DNA of 64,000 nucleotides from contig NZ_JACKZA010000008.1 in assembly GCF_015100155.1 (NCBI RefSeq), positions 1 to 64,000 on the forward strand. The letters run 5' to 3'. Under the pieces are notes generated by a model that did no database searches, was not told where the DNA came from, and worked only from the letters and a program-made list of their open reading frames with translations. The position numbers were made by a program, and so were the translations under genes. Every line of letters starts with the position of its first letter. The stretch's first letter is position 1. Of the stretch, positions 16,073 through 23,946 are shown in pieces. Origin of the DNA: Acidithiobacillus sp. HP-2 (GTDB taxonomy: Bacteria; Pseudomonadota; Gammaproteobacteria; Acidithiobacillales; Acidithiobacillaceae).

Positions 16073-16411
16073 TCATTCCAAAATGGCCTGTATTTTGGTT
16101 ATCACTTCGTCGACTATGGAATCTGGGACCATCTCAACAAACTTGCCATCTCTTGCCATAAGGTCAACGGTGCGGGATTGGTTACTCATCACTATCCCCT
16201 GTGTTTTTGTTCCAGACTCCATCAAAGAGACTGCAAAGCCCGCGAATCGAGCTTGATTGCCACCTTGGGTGATAGGGCTGACCCAAACCAGGCCAGAGCG
16301 ATTGAAGGCTTCTCTCGATATGATCAGCATAGGGCGATGACCTTGCTGCTCACGGCCTGAAGTCGGGCTGAGATTTGCCTGCCAAATCTCCCCTCGCCGT
16401 GGCCACCGCAT
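16073..16411 (-). CDS. MazF/PemK-family toxin
   Basis: A 112-residue PemK/MazF-type endoribonuclease. RRGEIWQANLSPTSGREQQGHRPMLIIS matches the family (parts: RRGEIWQANL and GREQQGHRPMLII). VSPITQGG and later VMSNQSRTVDL follow, holding the catalytic arginine loop and the QxR segment. Toxins of this family cut mRNA at short sequences. The ATG at 16411 overlaps the antitoxin stop by one base. A TTG just before it is an alternative. With the upstream gene it forms the second toxin-antitoxin pair in the plasmid-like part. Confidence 0.88.
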   Translation of the reverse strand: MRWPRRGEIWQANLSPTSGREQQGHRPMLIISREAFNRSGLVWVSPITQGGNQARFAGFAVSLMESGTKTQGIVMSNQSRTVDLMARDGKFVEMVPDSIVDEVITKIQAILE

Positions 16412-16665
16412 CAAATTTCCTCAATGCCTACGGATGGCGCGTCTATCCATTCGCGCTCCTCGGTGCTTATGGGCTGAGTGAAGTCACATTGTGATAGCAA
16501 TTCGTCCAAGGTGTAACGCTTTTGTGCTGGTCGTGCTACCAGTGCGCCGTTTTCAATCTTCAATGAGACGGCTTGACCCTCGCCGACGCCCCAACTCCGT
16601 ATAGTCGTGGCGGGTATGCGTAGGGCCATGCTGTGTCCCCACTTCTGAATTTTGGTCTGATTCAT
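16411..16665 (-). CDS. MazE/ChpBI-family antitoxin
   Basis: An 84-residue antitoxin with an AbrB-type swapped-hairpin DNA-binding N terminus: KIQKWGHSMALRIPATTIRS, then GVGEGQAVSLKIENGALVARPA. The acidic C terminus (ISTEEREWIDAPSVGIEEI) would occupy the toxin cleft. It precedes and overlaps the MazF-like gene, as usual. The ATG at 16665 follows a GGCACACTC stretch with no strong ribosome site. It is expected to repress its own promoter, which lies in the AT-rich DNA around 16680-16760. Confidence 0.85.
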   Translation of the reverse strand: MNQTKIQKWGHSMALRIPATTIRSWGVGEGQAVSLKIENGALVARPAQKRYTLDELLSQCDFTQPISTEEREWIDAPSVGIEEI

Positions 16666-16757
16666 GAGTGTGCCCCGTGTTTAATGAATAAACATTGTAG
16701 ATTCAATTCGATTGTGGTGCAAGCCTCTGAGGGAAACTTATGGACAGATTTTCTGAT

Positions 16758-16774
16758 TGACATGATATATGTCA
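16758..16774. promoter_or_regulatory. Palindromic operator TGACAT-N5-ATGTCA
   Basis: TGACAT (16758-16763) and ATGTCA (16769-16774) form a perfect inverted repeat with a GATAT spacer. A third half-site TGACATAT lies at 16791-16798, between the palindrome and the ATG of the KfrA-like gene at 16818. This arrangement fits autoregulation by the helix-turn-helix protein encoded just downstream. Confidence 0.6.
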
Positions 16775-16817
16775 ACAACATTACACTAAATGACATATAC
16801 GGTTAACAGGTGAAGAC

Positions 16818-17231
16818 ATGTCTTTTGTTACGGTAACGCATGCTGCAAAATTGGCAGGAGTCAGTCGCCAATATCTTTACAAGGCTTACATAAATACAGG
16901 GAAAATAAGCGTTGAAAGGGATCCAAGCGGAGCCCCTCTGATTGAAACATCCGAACTTATTAGAGTTTTTGGGGTTTTGGAAGGGAAATTTTCGGAGAGA
17001 CAAGAAGGCGACAATAATTTACATGAAATGACGCAAGAAAATGTTGTTGACATCAAGGTGTTGGAGGTCGAGCTTGCTGCAAAAGATGAAGTTATTCGCC
17101 GTTTGGAGCGGCAAATAGCTGAGGGAGGAGAGCGCGAAGTGTGGCTGCGTCAACAGCTTGAGAGGGCGCAGGCGGTATTGACCGACCAAAGGACAACAGA
17201 AAAGCGTCGATGGTGGCAGTTTTGGGGCTAA
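16818..17231 (+). CDS. KfrA-like helix-turn-helix and coiled-coil plasmid regulator
   Basis: A 137-residue protein. The N terminus (VTVTHAAKLAGVSRQYLYKA) is a MerR/KfrA-like helix-turn-helix. The middle is a heptad-rich coiled coil (LEVELAAKDEVIRRLERQI, then LRQQLERAQAVL). The C terminus is the unusual aromatic tail RRWWQFWG. AGGTGA serves as ribosome site. Proteins of this plan act as plasmid-encoded DNA-binding and nucleoid-like factors. The palindromic operator just upstream suggests autorepression. The same aromatic tail ends the truncated replicase about 0.8 kb downstream. Confidence 0.7.
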   Translation: MSFVTVTHAAKLAGVSRQYLYKAYINTGKISVERDPSGAPLIETSELIRVFGVLEGKFSERQEGDNNLHEMTQENVVDIKVLEVELAAKDEVIRRLERQIAEGGEREVWLRQQLERAQAVLTDQRTTEKRRWWQFWG

Positions 17232-17463
17232 TCTTGCCGAATAGAGGCTCTCGGGCGTAGTCTCAGAGGATTAATAACAACCGAAGGTATTACCCATGAT
17301 AGAAATGGTAATGCCCCGTAACCTGACAGTCTGGGCAGACAAAGGTATACGGGGCATCGCAAGTCCGGCGACCGACAGGTCCAGTATAGCCACCCTTGGC
17401 TATGCAATCAAAGCCTAGCCTGTCCGATCCCCATGCAGAGCATGAGCGCGATCGGGGGCTTTG

Positions 17464-18009
17464 ATGGGCAGATTTGATCCCACAGCCTCCTGTGTTCTTG
17501 ACCGCTTTGCCGAACACCTGCCCCATAAGCCGTATTGCACGGATGACCTGACTGCAGGCCTGCAAATCCGGTCCTTAAAAACCGCCTTACAACGCGCTTA
17601 CATCCAGCACAACCACCCCGGCATGATCTGGGCCATGGTCTATGACGTGGACCGTGCCTGTGTGAATCCGACAGACTGGTGGCCGATCTGGGAAAGTGTT
17701 GGACTGCCTGCGCCCAACATGGCCGTCATGAATCACCGGACAAAGCGTGGCCACCTGATTTATCTGCTGGAGGCGAGTGTATGCCGGACGGAACTCGCGC
17801 GCCTCAAACCCTTGCGCTACATCGCCAGCATTGAGCGGGCCTATACCGCCGTTTTGGGTGCGGACCCTGGTTATGCTGGCCTCATCTGCAAAAACCCCTT
17901 TAACGACCGCTGGCAGGTTTGGGAGATCCACAGCAACCCGTACACGCTGGACGAGCAGGCCAGTAGCCAAGTTGCCATGAGAAAATCGTGGTGGCGATTT
18001 TGGGGATGA
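17464..18009 (+). CDS. ColE2-type replicase, C-terminally truncated
   Basis: A protein of 181 residues matching the N-terminal primase-like domain of ColE2-family Rep proteins. Visible segments are the LDRFAEHLPHKPYCTDDL region, then WAMVYDVDRACV with its paired acidic residues, APNMAVMNHRTKRGHLIYLL with the conserved histidine, LKPLRYIASIERAY and YAGLICKNPFN. The family is normally near 300 residues, with a C-terminal DNA-binding domain that is missing here. After NPYTLDEQASSQVAM the frame ends in RKSWWRFWG, which resembles the tail of the KfrA-like protein upstream. The ATG at 17464 follows a G-run. The C terminus was probably replaced by recombination, so origin binding is doubtful. Confidence 0.8.
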   Translation: MGRFDPTASCVLDRFAEHLPHKPYCTDDLTAGLQIRSLKTALQRAYIQHNHPGMIWAMVYDVDRACVNPTDWWPIWESVGLPAPNMAVMNHRTKRGHLIYLLEASVCRTELARLKPLRYIASIERAYTAVLGADPGYAGLICKNPFNDRWQVWEIHSNPYTLDEQASSQVAMRKSWWRFWG

Positions 18010-18048
18010 GTGGCTTGTTTGGTATCAGAAGCGATATATTAAATCATA

Positions 18049-18162
18049 GCTGACAAGAAGCTCGTTGATGAAGTTCATCATATTTCCAGAAAGCGAGGGA
18101 ATGGGCAGCTGCGCCGGGAAGTGTGGGTGGATGAAAGGGGCGAAGTAACGCGGTACAACCTA
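18049..18162 (+). pseudogene. tumE: TumE-type (DUF6516) toxin, 5' part, split by IS630
   Basis: This 38-codon fragment joins exactly, in frame, to 19334-19510 once the IS630-family element and one TA copy are removed. The joined protein (GQLRREVWVDERGEVTRYNL, then AYISHAICAVDNGRV and YDNQPGYHHRHYLG) belongs to the TumE/DUF6516 toxin family. The antitoxin gene follows it. No ATG, GTG or TTG opens the frame at the expected place. An ATA at 18046 is the likely former start, preceded in frame by a TAA. The gene may already have been dead, or is mis-started, apart from the insertion. Confidence 0.75.
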
Positions 18163-19249
18163 GTGTAGTGTTGCATTCTGTTTGCTGCTTAAGTGGCTAT
18201 TGGCGCGAATGACCTTTTGCAGGATGTCGCGGGCGGTTTTGGTCCAGATGAAGGGTTTGGGATGGGTGTTGTGGTGGTCGATGTACCCCTCAATGGCCTG
18301 GATGAGTTCAGGCACACTGGTGAACGCCCCACAACGTAACCGCTGGGTCGTGATATCCCGAAAGAAACGCTCGACCATATTGAGCCAGGATGCCGAAGTG
18401 GGCGTGAAGTGCATGTGAATACGCGGGTGCTTGTCGAGCCACGCCTGTACTACCGGGTGTTTATGGGTCGCATAGTTGTCGGCGATCAGATGCAGAGCCT
18501 TGTCCCTGGGCGTCTGCCGATCAATTTTCTTCAGGAACTTCAGCCATTCCACATGGGTATGGCGCTGTTGACACTGTCCGATGACCTGACCATCCAGCAC
18601 GTTGAGTGCGGCAAACAAGGTCGTAGTGCCATTACGTTTGTAGTCGTGGGTCATCGTTTCTGCGCGGCCCTTTTTGAGGGGGAGTCCCGGTTGGGTCCGG
18701 TCCAGGGCCTGTACCTGACTTTTTTCATCCACGCAGAGCACCAAGGCATGCTCCGGGGGAGACATATACAACCCCACAATATCTTCCAGCTTTTCCACAA
18801 AATGCGGGTCTCGTGACACCTTGAAACCACGCAGCAGATGAGGCTTGAGGCCATGCTTGCGCCAATGCCGCGACACACTGGCGGCACTGACACCCAGTTC
18901 TGCCGCCATCCTGCGCGTACTCCAATGCGTCATCGCTTCCGGCTTACTCTGCGTGGTCAATTCTACCAGACGGGCCACATCCATTTTCACCGGAGGGGCG
19001 CCGCGCGGTAAATCGCGTTCAATGCCCGACAAGCGGTGTTCCAGATAACGCTTGCGCCAACGTGCGACTTGCAGGCAGGCGATCCACCCCCAGGCGCTCC
19101 GCAATTTCCTTGTTCTGCAAGCCCTCTGCCGCCAGCAATATCATCCGTGCCCGTAATGACAAGCGGACACTGCTTAATCGGGAGGAGACTATACGGGACA
19201 ACTCGGACCGCTCTTCGCTGGTTAAAGTGACTGTGGGCGCAACTCGCAA
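18160..19249 (-). pseudogene. IS630-family transposase, frameshifted by a 4-base duplication
   Basis: Two frames together encode one transposase. The first (from ATG 19249) has the helix-turn-helix LQNKEIAERLGVDRL. The second continues QVARWRKRYLEHRLSGIERD and holds the DDE triad in LVLCVDEKSQ, HLIADNYATHKHP and WLNMVERFFRDI. The break lies at about 19078, where GCCTGCCTGC on the minus strand holds a tandem repeat of four bases. Removing one copy restores the continuous reading DRLQVARWRKRY. The stop TAG uses the flanking TA. Some IS families use programmed frameshifting, but a 4-base duplication points to simple inactivation. Confidence 0.85.
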
Positions 19250-19331
19250 GGCTCGACTCCATTCATACCCTCAACATGGAGCTATTTTATCATCATTAAC
19301 CTTAAGGTTCACCAAGAATGCAACACTACAC
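18163..19331 (-). mobile_element. IS630-family insertion sequence inside tumE
   Basis: An 1169-bp element with perfect 17-bp terminal inverted repeats, GTGTAGTGTTGCATTCT at 18163-18179 and its complement at 19315-19331. It is flanked by the TA dinucleotide on both sides (18161-18162 and 19332-19333), which is the target preference of the family. It is inserted in the tumE toxin gene and carries one frameshifted transposase gene on the minus strand. Confidence 0.93.
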
Positions 19332-19333
19332 TA

Positions 19334-19510
19334 GCCTATATCAGTCACGCGATATGCGCCGTGGATAATGGTCGTGTTGTGGGATACGACAACCAGCCCG
19401 GATACCACCATCGTCATTATTTGGGGGATATGCACCCGATAGATTTTGTCAGTTTTGAGGAAGTCGAAGCACGTTTTGAAGAGGATTGGATGGCCTTAAG
19501 GAGGCAATAA
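19334..19510 (+). pseudogene. tumE: TumE-type (DUF6516) toxin, 3' part
   Basis: The 3' part of the split toxin: 58 codons from GCC at 19334 to TAA at 19510, reading AYISHAICAVDNGRVVGYDN, then QPGYHHRHYLGDMHPIDFVS and a helical end FEEVEARFEEDWMALRRQ. The HHRH segment and the flanking YDN are the conserved part of the family. The antitoxin gene begins two bases after the stop. Confidence 0.75.
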
Positions 19511-19511
19511 A

Positions 19512-19877
19512 ATGTTACTGCAGGTAGCCAATGAAAAAATGTTCTTTGAACGGGGTAGGAAGATTGCTCGTACAGCGGATGCCAGACAGTCCATTTCCGA
19601 AGAAAAGATCATTAGTTTTGAAGGCGCCGCAGACTTGCTGCATTTGCTGACTACGGCCCGGCTTGCACTGATGCAAGTGGTGTTAGAGAGACCACTTTCC
19701 ATTACAGAGATTTCGGAACGTCTTGGGCGGGATCGTAGTGCTGTGAAGCGGGATATAGATTTATTAGCGGATTCCGGACTGGTTATCGTGGAGGAAAAAC
19801 CGTTGCCTGGTCACGGACGAAAAAAAGAAGTGAGGCCTGCCGCGCATTCTCTTCGCCTGGAGGCTGTATTAGCGTGA
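19512..19877 (+). CDS. tumA: TumA-type winged-helix antitoxin
   Basis: A 121-residue protein with a winged helix-turn-helix of the kind paired with TumE toxins. LMQVVLERPLSITEISERLG, then RDRSAVKRDIDLLADSGLV, gives the DNA-binding helices, and VEEKPLPGHGRKKEV the wing. The N-terminal region (FERGRKIARTADAR) would contact the toxin. AAGGAGG sits in the end of tumE, so the two genes are coupled. With the toxin split it is an orphan antitoxin and could still neutralise related toxins. The gene converges on the broken efflux operon, and its 3' end overlaps the remnant DUF1656 frame. Confidence 0.8.
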   Translation: MLLQVANEKMFFERGRKIARTADARQSISEEKIISFEGAADLLHLLTTARLALMQVVLERPLSITEISERLGRDRSAVKRDIDLLADSGLVIVEEKPLPGHGRKKEVRPAAHSLRLEAVLA

Positions 19878-20035
19878 CTGGGCATCTTCGTTTTGATCGT
19901 TATGTGTAGCGGCTTACAATCCAGATCCCAACGACTGGTCCATTTGTCCACGATCAGATACAGCATGACGCTCAGCCCAAAAACAGGCAAAAGGGTGGGC
20001 AGCACAGCACCAAAGAGAACTATTTCAACGGGCAT
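19811..20035 (-). pseudogene. DUF1656 (AaeX-like) small membrane protein, truncated
   Basis: The first 35-40 residues (MPVEIVLFGAVLPTLLPVFG, then LSVMLYLIVDKWTSRWDL) match the DUF1656/AaeX family, which is found beside FUSC efflux permeases. After that the sequence no longer fits: the second membrane segment is missing, and the frame runs on into DNA antisense to tumA until a stop at 19811. The ATG at 20035 overlaps the FUSC stop by 11 bases. The fusion-protein gene that normally follows is absent. The break at about 19.88-19.93 kb marks the edge between the plasmid-like block and chromosome-like DNA. Confidence 0.7.
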
Positions 20036-22208
20036 GCTCAGCCTCCTTTTCAATAGAAAGGCGGCGGGAAACACTGGCTATCACATGAACATAAACACGA
20101 AACAAGGCATCGGGCGGCAAAATAGGGTGCAAAGTCTTATCAACGTTTTCTGTGGGCAAGCTGGCTGCAGCGTCTATCACCGCACATAACCGTTCCTCAT
20201 AATTGGCCGACATGGGCATTACATATTTTTGCGGAAACGCATCAAACAGAGGAGTCACATATTGTGCTTCGTAGCGCTGCAAAGGTTGCTCACCTTCCAT
20301 TTCTGCCTGTGCATGCAGCAAAATACGCAGCTGCAGGATCCCTTCGGCGAGATCGTCAAGGCGCATTGCTTCGTGCAGAATTTTCAGGTCACTCGCCTGA
20401 TGCGGAGACAAATCTGCGGCCAATAAACGCAAATATTCACGACTTTCCGCTTGGAATTGATTGCGCAAGTTAAACAGTGGAGCTTGGGCTGCGACCCGGA
20501 CAAGTCCGCGAAAGCGTTTCAGAATACGCTCTCGCTCCCAGCTATTACCTACTGGAAAAATGAGATAAAAAGCAATACCCACTATAAATACGGCCAGCAA
20601 TTGTGCGATCCCATTATTCAGCAATGCAGTATAGGAAATTTCCTGCCCCTCTCCCGGAATAGCAAACAGGGGGAAAAATATACCAAAGCCCGCCGCTGTT
20701 CCTGACCACCGGGTACGCGTCAACAACCACGGAGGGATCAACAAAAAAGGCAACAGCGCAAGGGCCAGCATAGGAAAACCCGATATTCGGGGTAAAAACT
20801 CCAGACTGAACAGGAGAGCCGCGAGAAATGCCAAAAGCACACCGAACCCCATCTGCCGCACCGAGGCCAGCGGATTGGGAAAGGTGGAAAATAACGCGCT
20901 GAGGACTACGGCAAAAATGACGGCTTCGGGGCCAGAAGGCCACGCCGTGTTTAGCCAGAAAAGCGAAACCACCGCAACAACAACCATGCTGCGCAAGGCT
21001 GCACTCAAGGGCTGGGCTATTTCTGTAGGCGGACGGTCAAAAGAGGTGTGCCAATGTTTCCCTTGCACTCTGGCAATCGTCAGTGGTAAGGGAGGGATCG
21101 TTTTGATCGTCTCGGGACAAATCAATTGCCCATAACTGACCACATAGCGCCGGAGTTCAGCCAGAAAGCGGGTGAGTAACAGGATCAGACTATCGAGAGC
21201 CAGTCGTTGATCATAATTAAGTTCATCTTGCAAAGAGACCCGTAACTCATCTAACTGCTGTTCGGTCCTGTTTTGCAGAACCTGCAGATGGTTTTCTGCC
21301 TTAGGAATCTCACTATTCTGAAGTTGCTGTTGTATCTCCTGAAAATCCAGACGTATCGAATCGATCAAATTTTCAGTTTTGATACGCACCGGTGCGAGCG
21401 TATCGCGTCGCAATCTGCGAATATGACTGTTGAGTAAATGCAAAGAACCCGAAGCAAACATCATATTGGCAATCATTTCCCGGACACGGATGTTTTTGCT
21501 GCGTCCGCGTTTACTTTCAAACAGCGCCCCGGAACGGTAACTGTCCAACTGTAAAGTTTCCTGAATCCCTTCAAGATGCAGGGCAATCCAGTCAGCCCTC
21601 GGCACCCCTCCCTGCAGTACGCGCAAGGTATTGCGCAAAAAATGCTGCAGGCGCGTTTGTGCCGTATGCTGCAGCAGATCTTCCAGCGGTTGCGGAAATA
21701 CAATGGCACTCATGACCGAGGCCACCATGATCCCAAGCATCACATCGCTCAGGCGCGCAACGCCAATATAAAAGGCATGTTCAGGATCCAATGCCGCAGG
21801 CAGCCCGACCAGAGCAGCAGTATAGCCAGCCAGCACAAAGGCATAGGCCTGAAAATTACGGAAATAACGCGCCCCGGCAGTGCAAAATCCCACCCAGAGG
21901 GCCAAGCCGGCAAGGAATCCCAGTCGTTCATCCGGAAATGTCGCTACCAGCAACAAGGCGACAATACTGCCTGCAATAGTACCAATCGCCCGGTAAAAAC
22001 TCTTGGCAAGAACCATCCCGTTACGCGACTGCATCACAATAAACACGGTGATTACGACCGTACTGGGAGAGTCCAGCTGGAATCTATAAGCCAACCAAAG
22101 ACCAATCAGCGCTGCAGCGGCTGTCTTGGCCCAGAAAATCCAGGTTTGCAGATCGTGCTGGTAGAAACTCTGCCAATATTGGCGACTGGCAAGATTCAGG
22201 GTACTCAT
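20025..22208 (-). CDS. FUSC-family inner-membrane efflux permease (AaeB/YccS-like)
   Basis: A 727-residue FUSC permease. The N-terminal membrane domain has about five helices (WAKTAAAALIGLWLAYRFQL, TVVITVFIVMQSRNGMVLAK and on to VMSAIVFPQP). A soluble helical region of about 200 residues follows. A second membrane domain then starts near residue 390 (MVVVAVVSLFWLNTAWPSG, then LASVRQMGFGVLLAFLAALL), with a soluble end. AaeB relatives export aromatic acids together with a fusion protein. Here the order on the minus strand is outer-membrane factor, FUSC, DUF1656, with the fusion protein missing. Its ATG overlaps the end of the outer-membrane factor gene by four bases. The substrate is unknown. 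Confidence 0.88.
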   Translation of the reverse strand: MSTLNLASRQYWQSFYQHDLQTWIFWAKTAAAALIGLWLAYRFQLDSPSTVVITVFIVMQSRNGMVLAKSFYRAIGTIAGSIVALLLVATFPDERLGFLAGLALWVGFCTAGARYFRNFQAYAFVLAGYTAALVGLPAALDPEHAFYIGVARLSDVMLGIMVASVMSAIVFPQPLEDLLQHTAQTRLQHFLRNTLRVLQGGVPRADWIALHLEGIQETLQLDSYRSGALFESKRGRSKNIRVREMIANMMFASGSLHLLNSHIRRLRRDTLAPVRIKTENLIDSIRLDFQEIQQQLQNSEIPKAENHLQVLQNRTEQQLDELRVSLQDELNYDQRLALDSLILLLTRFLAELRRYVVSYGQLICPETIKTIPPLPLTIARVQGKHWHTSFDRPPTEIAQPLSAALRSMVVVAVVSLFWLNTAWPSGPEAVIFAVVLSALFSTFPNPLASVRQMGFGVLLAFLAALLFSLEFLPRISGFPMLALALLPFLLIPPWLLTRTRWSGTAAGFGIFFPLFAIPGEGQEISYTALLNNGIAQLLAVFIVGIAFYLIFPVGNSWERERILKRFRGLVRVAAQAPLFNLRNQFQAESREYLRLLAADLSPHQASDLKILHEAMRLDDLAEGILQLRILLHAQAEMEGEQPLQRYEAQYVTPLFDAFPQKYVMPMSANYEERLCAVIDAAASLPTENVDKTLHPILPPDALFRVYVHVIASVSRRLSIEKEAEHAR

Positions 22209-23650
22209 GATGGTGAATGCGGTCCCGTCCAGGTTTTTGGAATCACCCTACCCCCCAGAGCGGCATAGAGTTTGATCAGATTCTGCCGGGCATAAGTATC
22301 CAGGCGAATTTGCTGCATCTGATTGTCGATGATAGGCAGTTGCGCCGTCATGACTGGCAGGGCATTACTTAGACCCGCTTGATATCTTTGTTGTTGTAAA
22401 GCCGCGCTGCGCGACAAGGCTTGCGCACGCCGCTGTAAGATTTCCCGCTCCTGACTGGCAGACTGCAATTGTCTCAGACTGAAAGCGACTTGCTGCAAAG
22501 CCTGTAACAAGCTTTTTTGATATGCGGCGCGAGCCAGCTGATATTTCGCCTGACTGGCATCAAAGTGGCCCCGCAGTCGCCCCCCGGTAAACAATGGCAA
22601 ACTGATAGCTGGTCCCACACCTGCTTGTAAGGACCCCGGATTCAAAAAAGTAAACAAGCCGCCTGCCGCTGCCAAACCACCCGCAAAAGCCACCAGATTG
22701 ATATTGGGATAATAGGCATCGCGGGCAATATGCACCGCTGCAGCAGCCGCCTTGATGGTCATCCGCTGGGCGACAATATCCGGCCGCTCGGCAATCCATT
22801 CAGCCGGAACAGTGCTGGGTTGCTGCCAATGGGTCTGCAACAGATTGGGCTGATAATGACGCAGCACCAAGGGGAGTTGGACACCCACACCGCACAGTGT
22901 CGCCAAGGCCTGACGATTGCTGTCGTACTTGGCCTTTTGTGCGGCTATTTCCTGCTCCAAACCCGCCAGACGGGCGACACTTGCCAGGCTGAGCAAGGAA
23001 TCACTGAGGCCATGCTGCTGTCTTTCCTCTTCAATTTGTTCAAGCCGCTGCAAGATGTGATGCTCGGCCTGTAAACGCTGCAGAATGGCAGCACTGGCAT
23101 CTATTGCAAGAAGCTGTTGCAACACGGCATTTTCAAGAATCAACCTGGCAGCGCGCCGTTGCTGTTCGGCTGCCTGCAAGCGCAGGCGCGCCTCCTTGAC
23201 CTGCTCCTGCTCCTTGCCCCAAAGATCAAGATGAAAAGAAAAATCAAACTTTAACGAATTGTTCCAGGAGGTTTCTCCGGCATAGGGTGGCAAATAAAAT
23301 TGATTTTTGGTCCAACGGCTTACCCCAATCTGACCGGTGCCCTGGAGTTGTGGTTCGCGCTGCGCTCCCGCTTCGCGCAAGGCAGATAAAGCCAAGGCTA
23401 TTCTAGCTTTCGCAGCAAGCATGTCCGGATTTTTTTCAAGAGCCAGTTGCATGATGTTTTGCTCTGGCTGATTGAGTAAAGGACGCCACCAGTCCGCAAC
23501 AGCAGCTACAGACGAGTTTTTTTGTGTCAAGTCACTGCCAAGCTGTAAATCCTGCAATGGGGTAGGTTTTGCCAGATGCGGCATGGGCGGTGCACAGCCA
23601 GCCAGCATCAACGCTGGCAGCAAGCAGCCCAGGAAATGCCAGGATTTCAA
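22205..23650 (-). CDS. Outer-membrane efflux lipoprotein (NodT/OprM type)
   Basis: A 481-residue outer-membrane factor. The signal peptide ends in a lipobox (LMLAGC) at residues 14-19. Two TolC-type repeats follow, visible in LALEKNPDMLAAKARIALAL and in AEWIAERPDIVAQRMTIKAA with the YYPNINL loop. The ISLPLFTGGRLRG segment is typical of the family. It is the first gene of the broken FUSC operon and overlaps the next gene in an ATGA. It would form the channel through the outer membrane. Because the operon lacks a fusion protein, it can work only if another one is borrowed. Confidence 0.88.
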   Translation of the reverse strand: MKSWHFLGCLLPALMLAGCAPPMPHLAKPTPLQDLQLGSDLTQKNSSVAAVADWWRPLLNQPEQNIMQLALEKNPDMLAAKARIALALSALREAGAQREPQLQGTGQIGVSRWTKNQFYLPPYAGETSWNNSLKFDFSFHLDLWGKEQEQVKEARLRLQAAEQQRRAARLILENAVLQQLLAIDASAAILQRLQAEHHILQRLEQIEEERQQHGLSDSLLSLASVARLAGLEQEIAAQKAKYDSNRQALATLCGVGVQLPLVLRHYQPNLLQTHWQQPSTVPAEWIAERPDIVAQRMTIKAAAAAVHIARDAYYPNINLVAFAGGLAAAGGLFTFLNPGSLQAGVGPAISLPLFTGGRLRGHFDASQAKYQLARAAYQKSLLQALQQVAFSLRQLQSASQEREILQRRAQALSRSAALQQQRYQAGLSNALPVMTAQLPIIDNQMQQIRLDTYARQNLIKLYAALGGRVIPKTWTGPHSPS

Positions 23651-23946
23651 TCATGTTCTCCCGTAGAAGATTTTGGAGATTTGCCGAGACTGGTGGTTTT
23701 CAGAACAGTCGATAGATACCGTCTTATCCAGAGCCTTCAATTACAAATAGCCTAAAGTTTCACGGTGGGTGCCGCTCTTTCTAGCCCTTTTACATCCTCT
23801 GCGTCTTACACTCCACGAGAAGCAGTTCTCCAAATCACTCTGAATGACCATAGAATAAATTGCCCTCTTCCTCAGATAATGAAAGAAACGCCTAAGTCTA
23901 TCAGATGGATAATGTCATTTCAGCGGAGTTAACTGCCGAATTAGAT

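Noticed and set aside
17290-17565. A minus-strand frame ending with a CPDC pair, upstream of the truncated replicase
   Set aside because: No ribosome site and a mostly compositional match. The stretch may instead hold an antisense RNA of the ColE2-type replicon, but no clear promoter was found.
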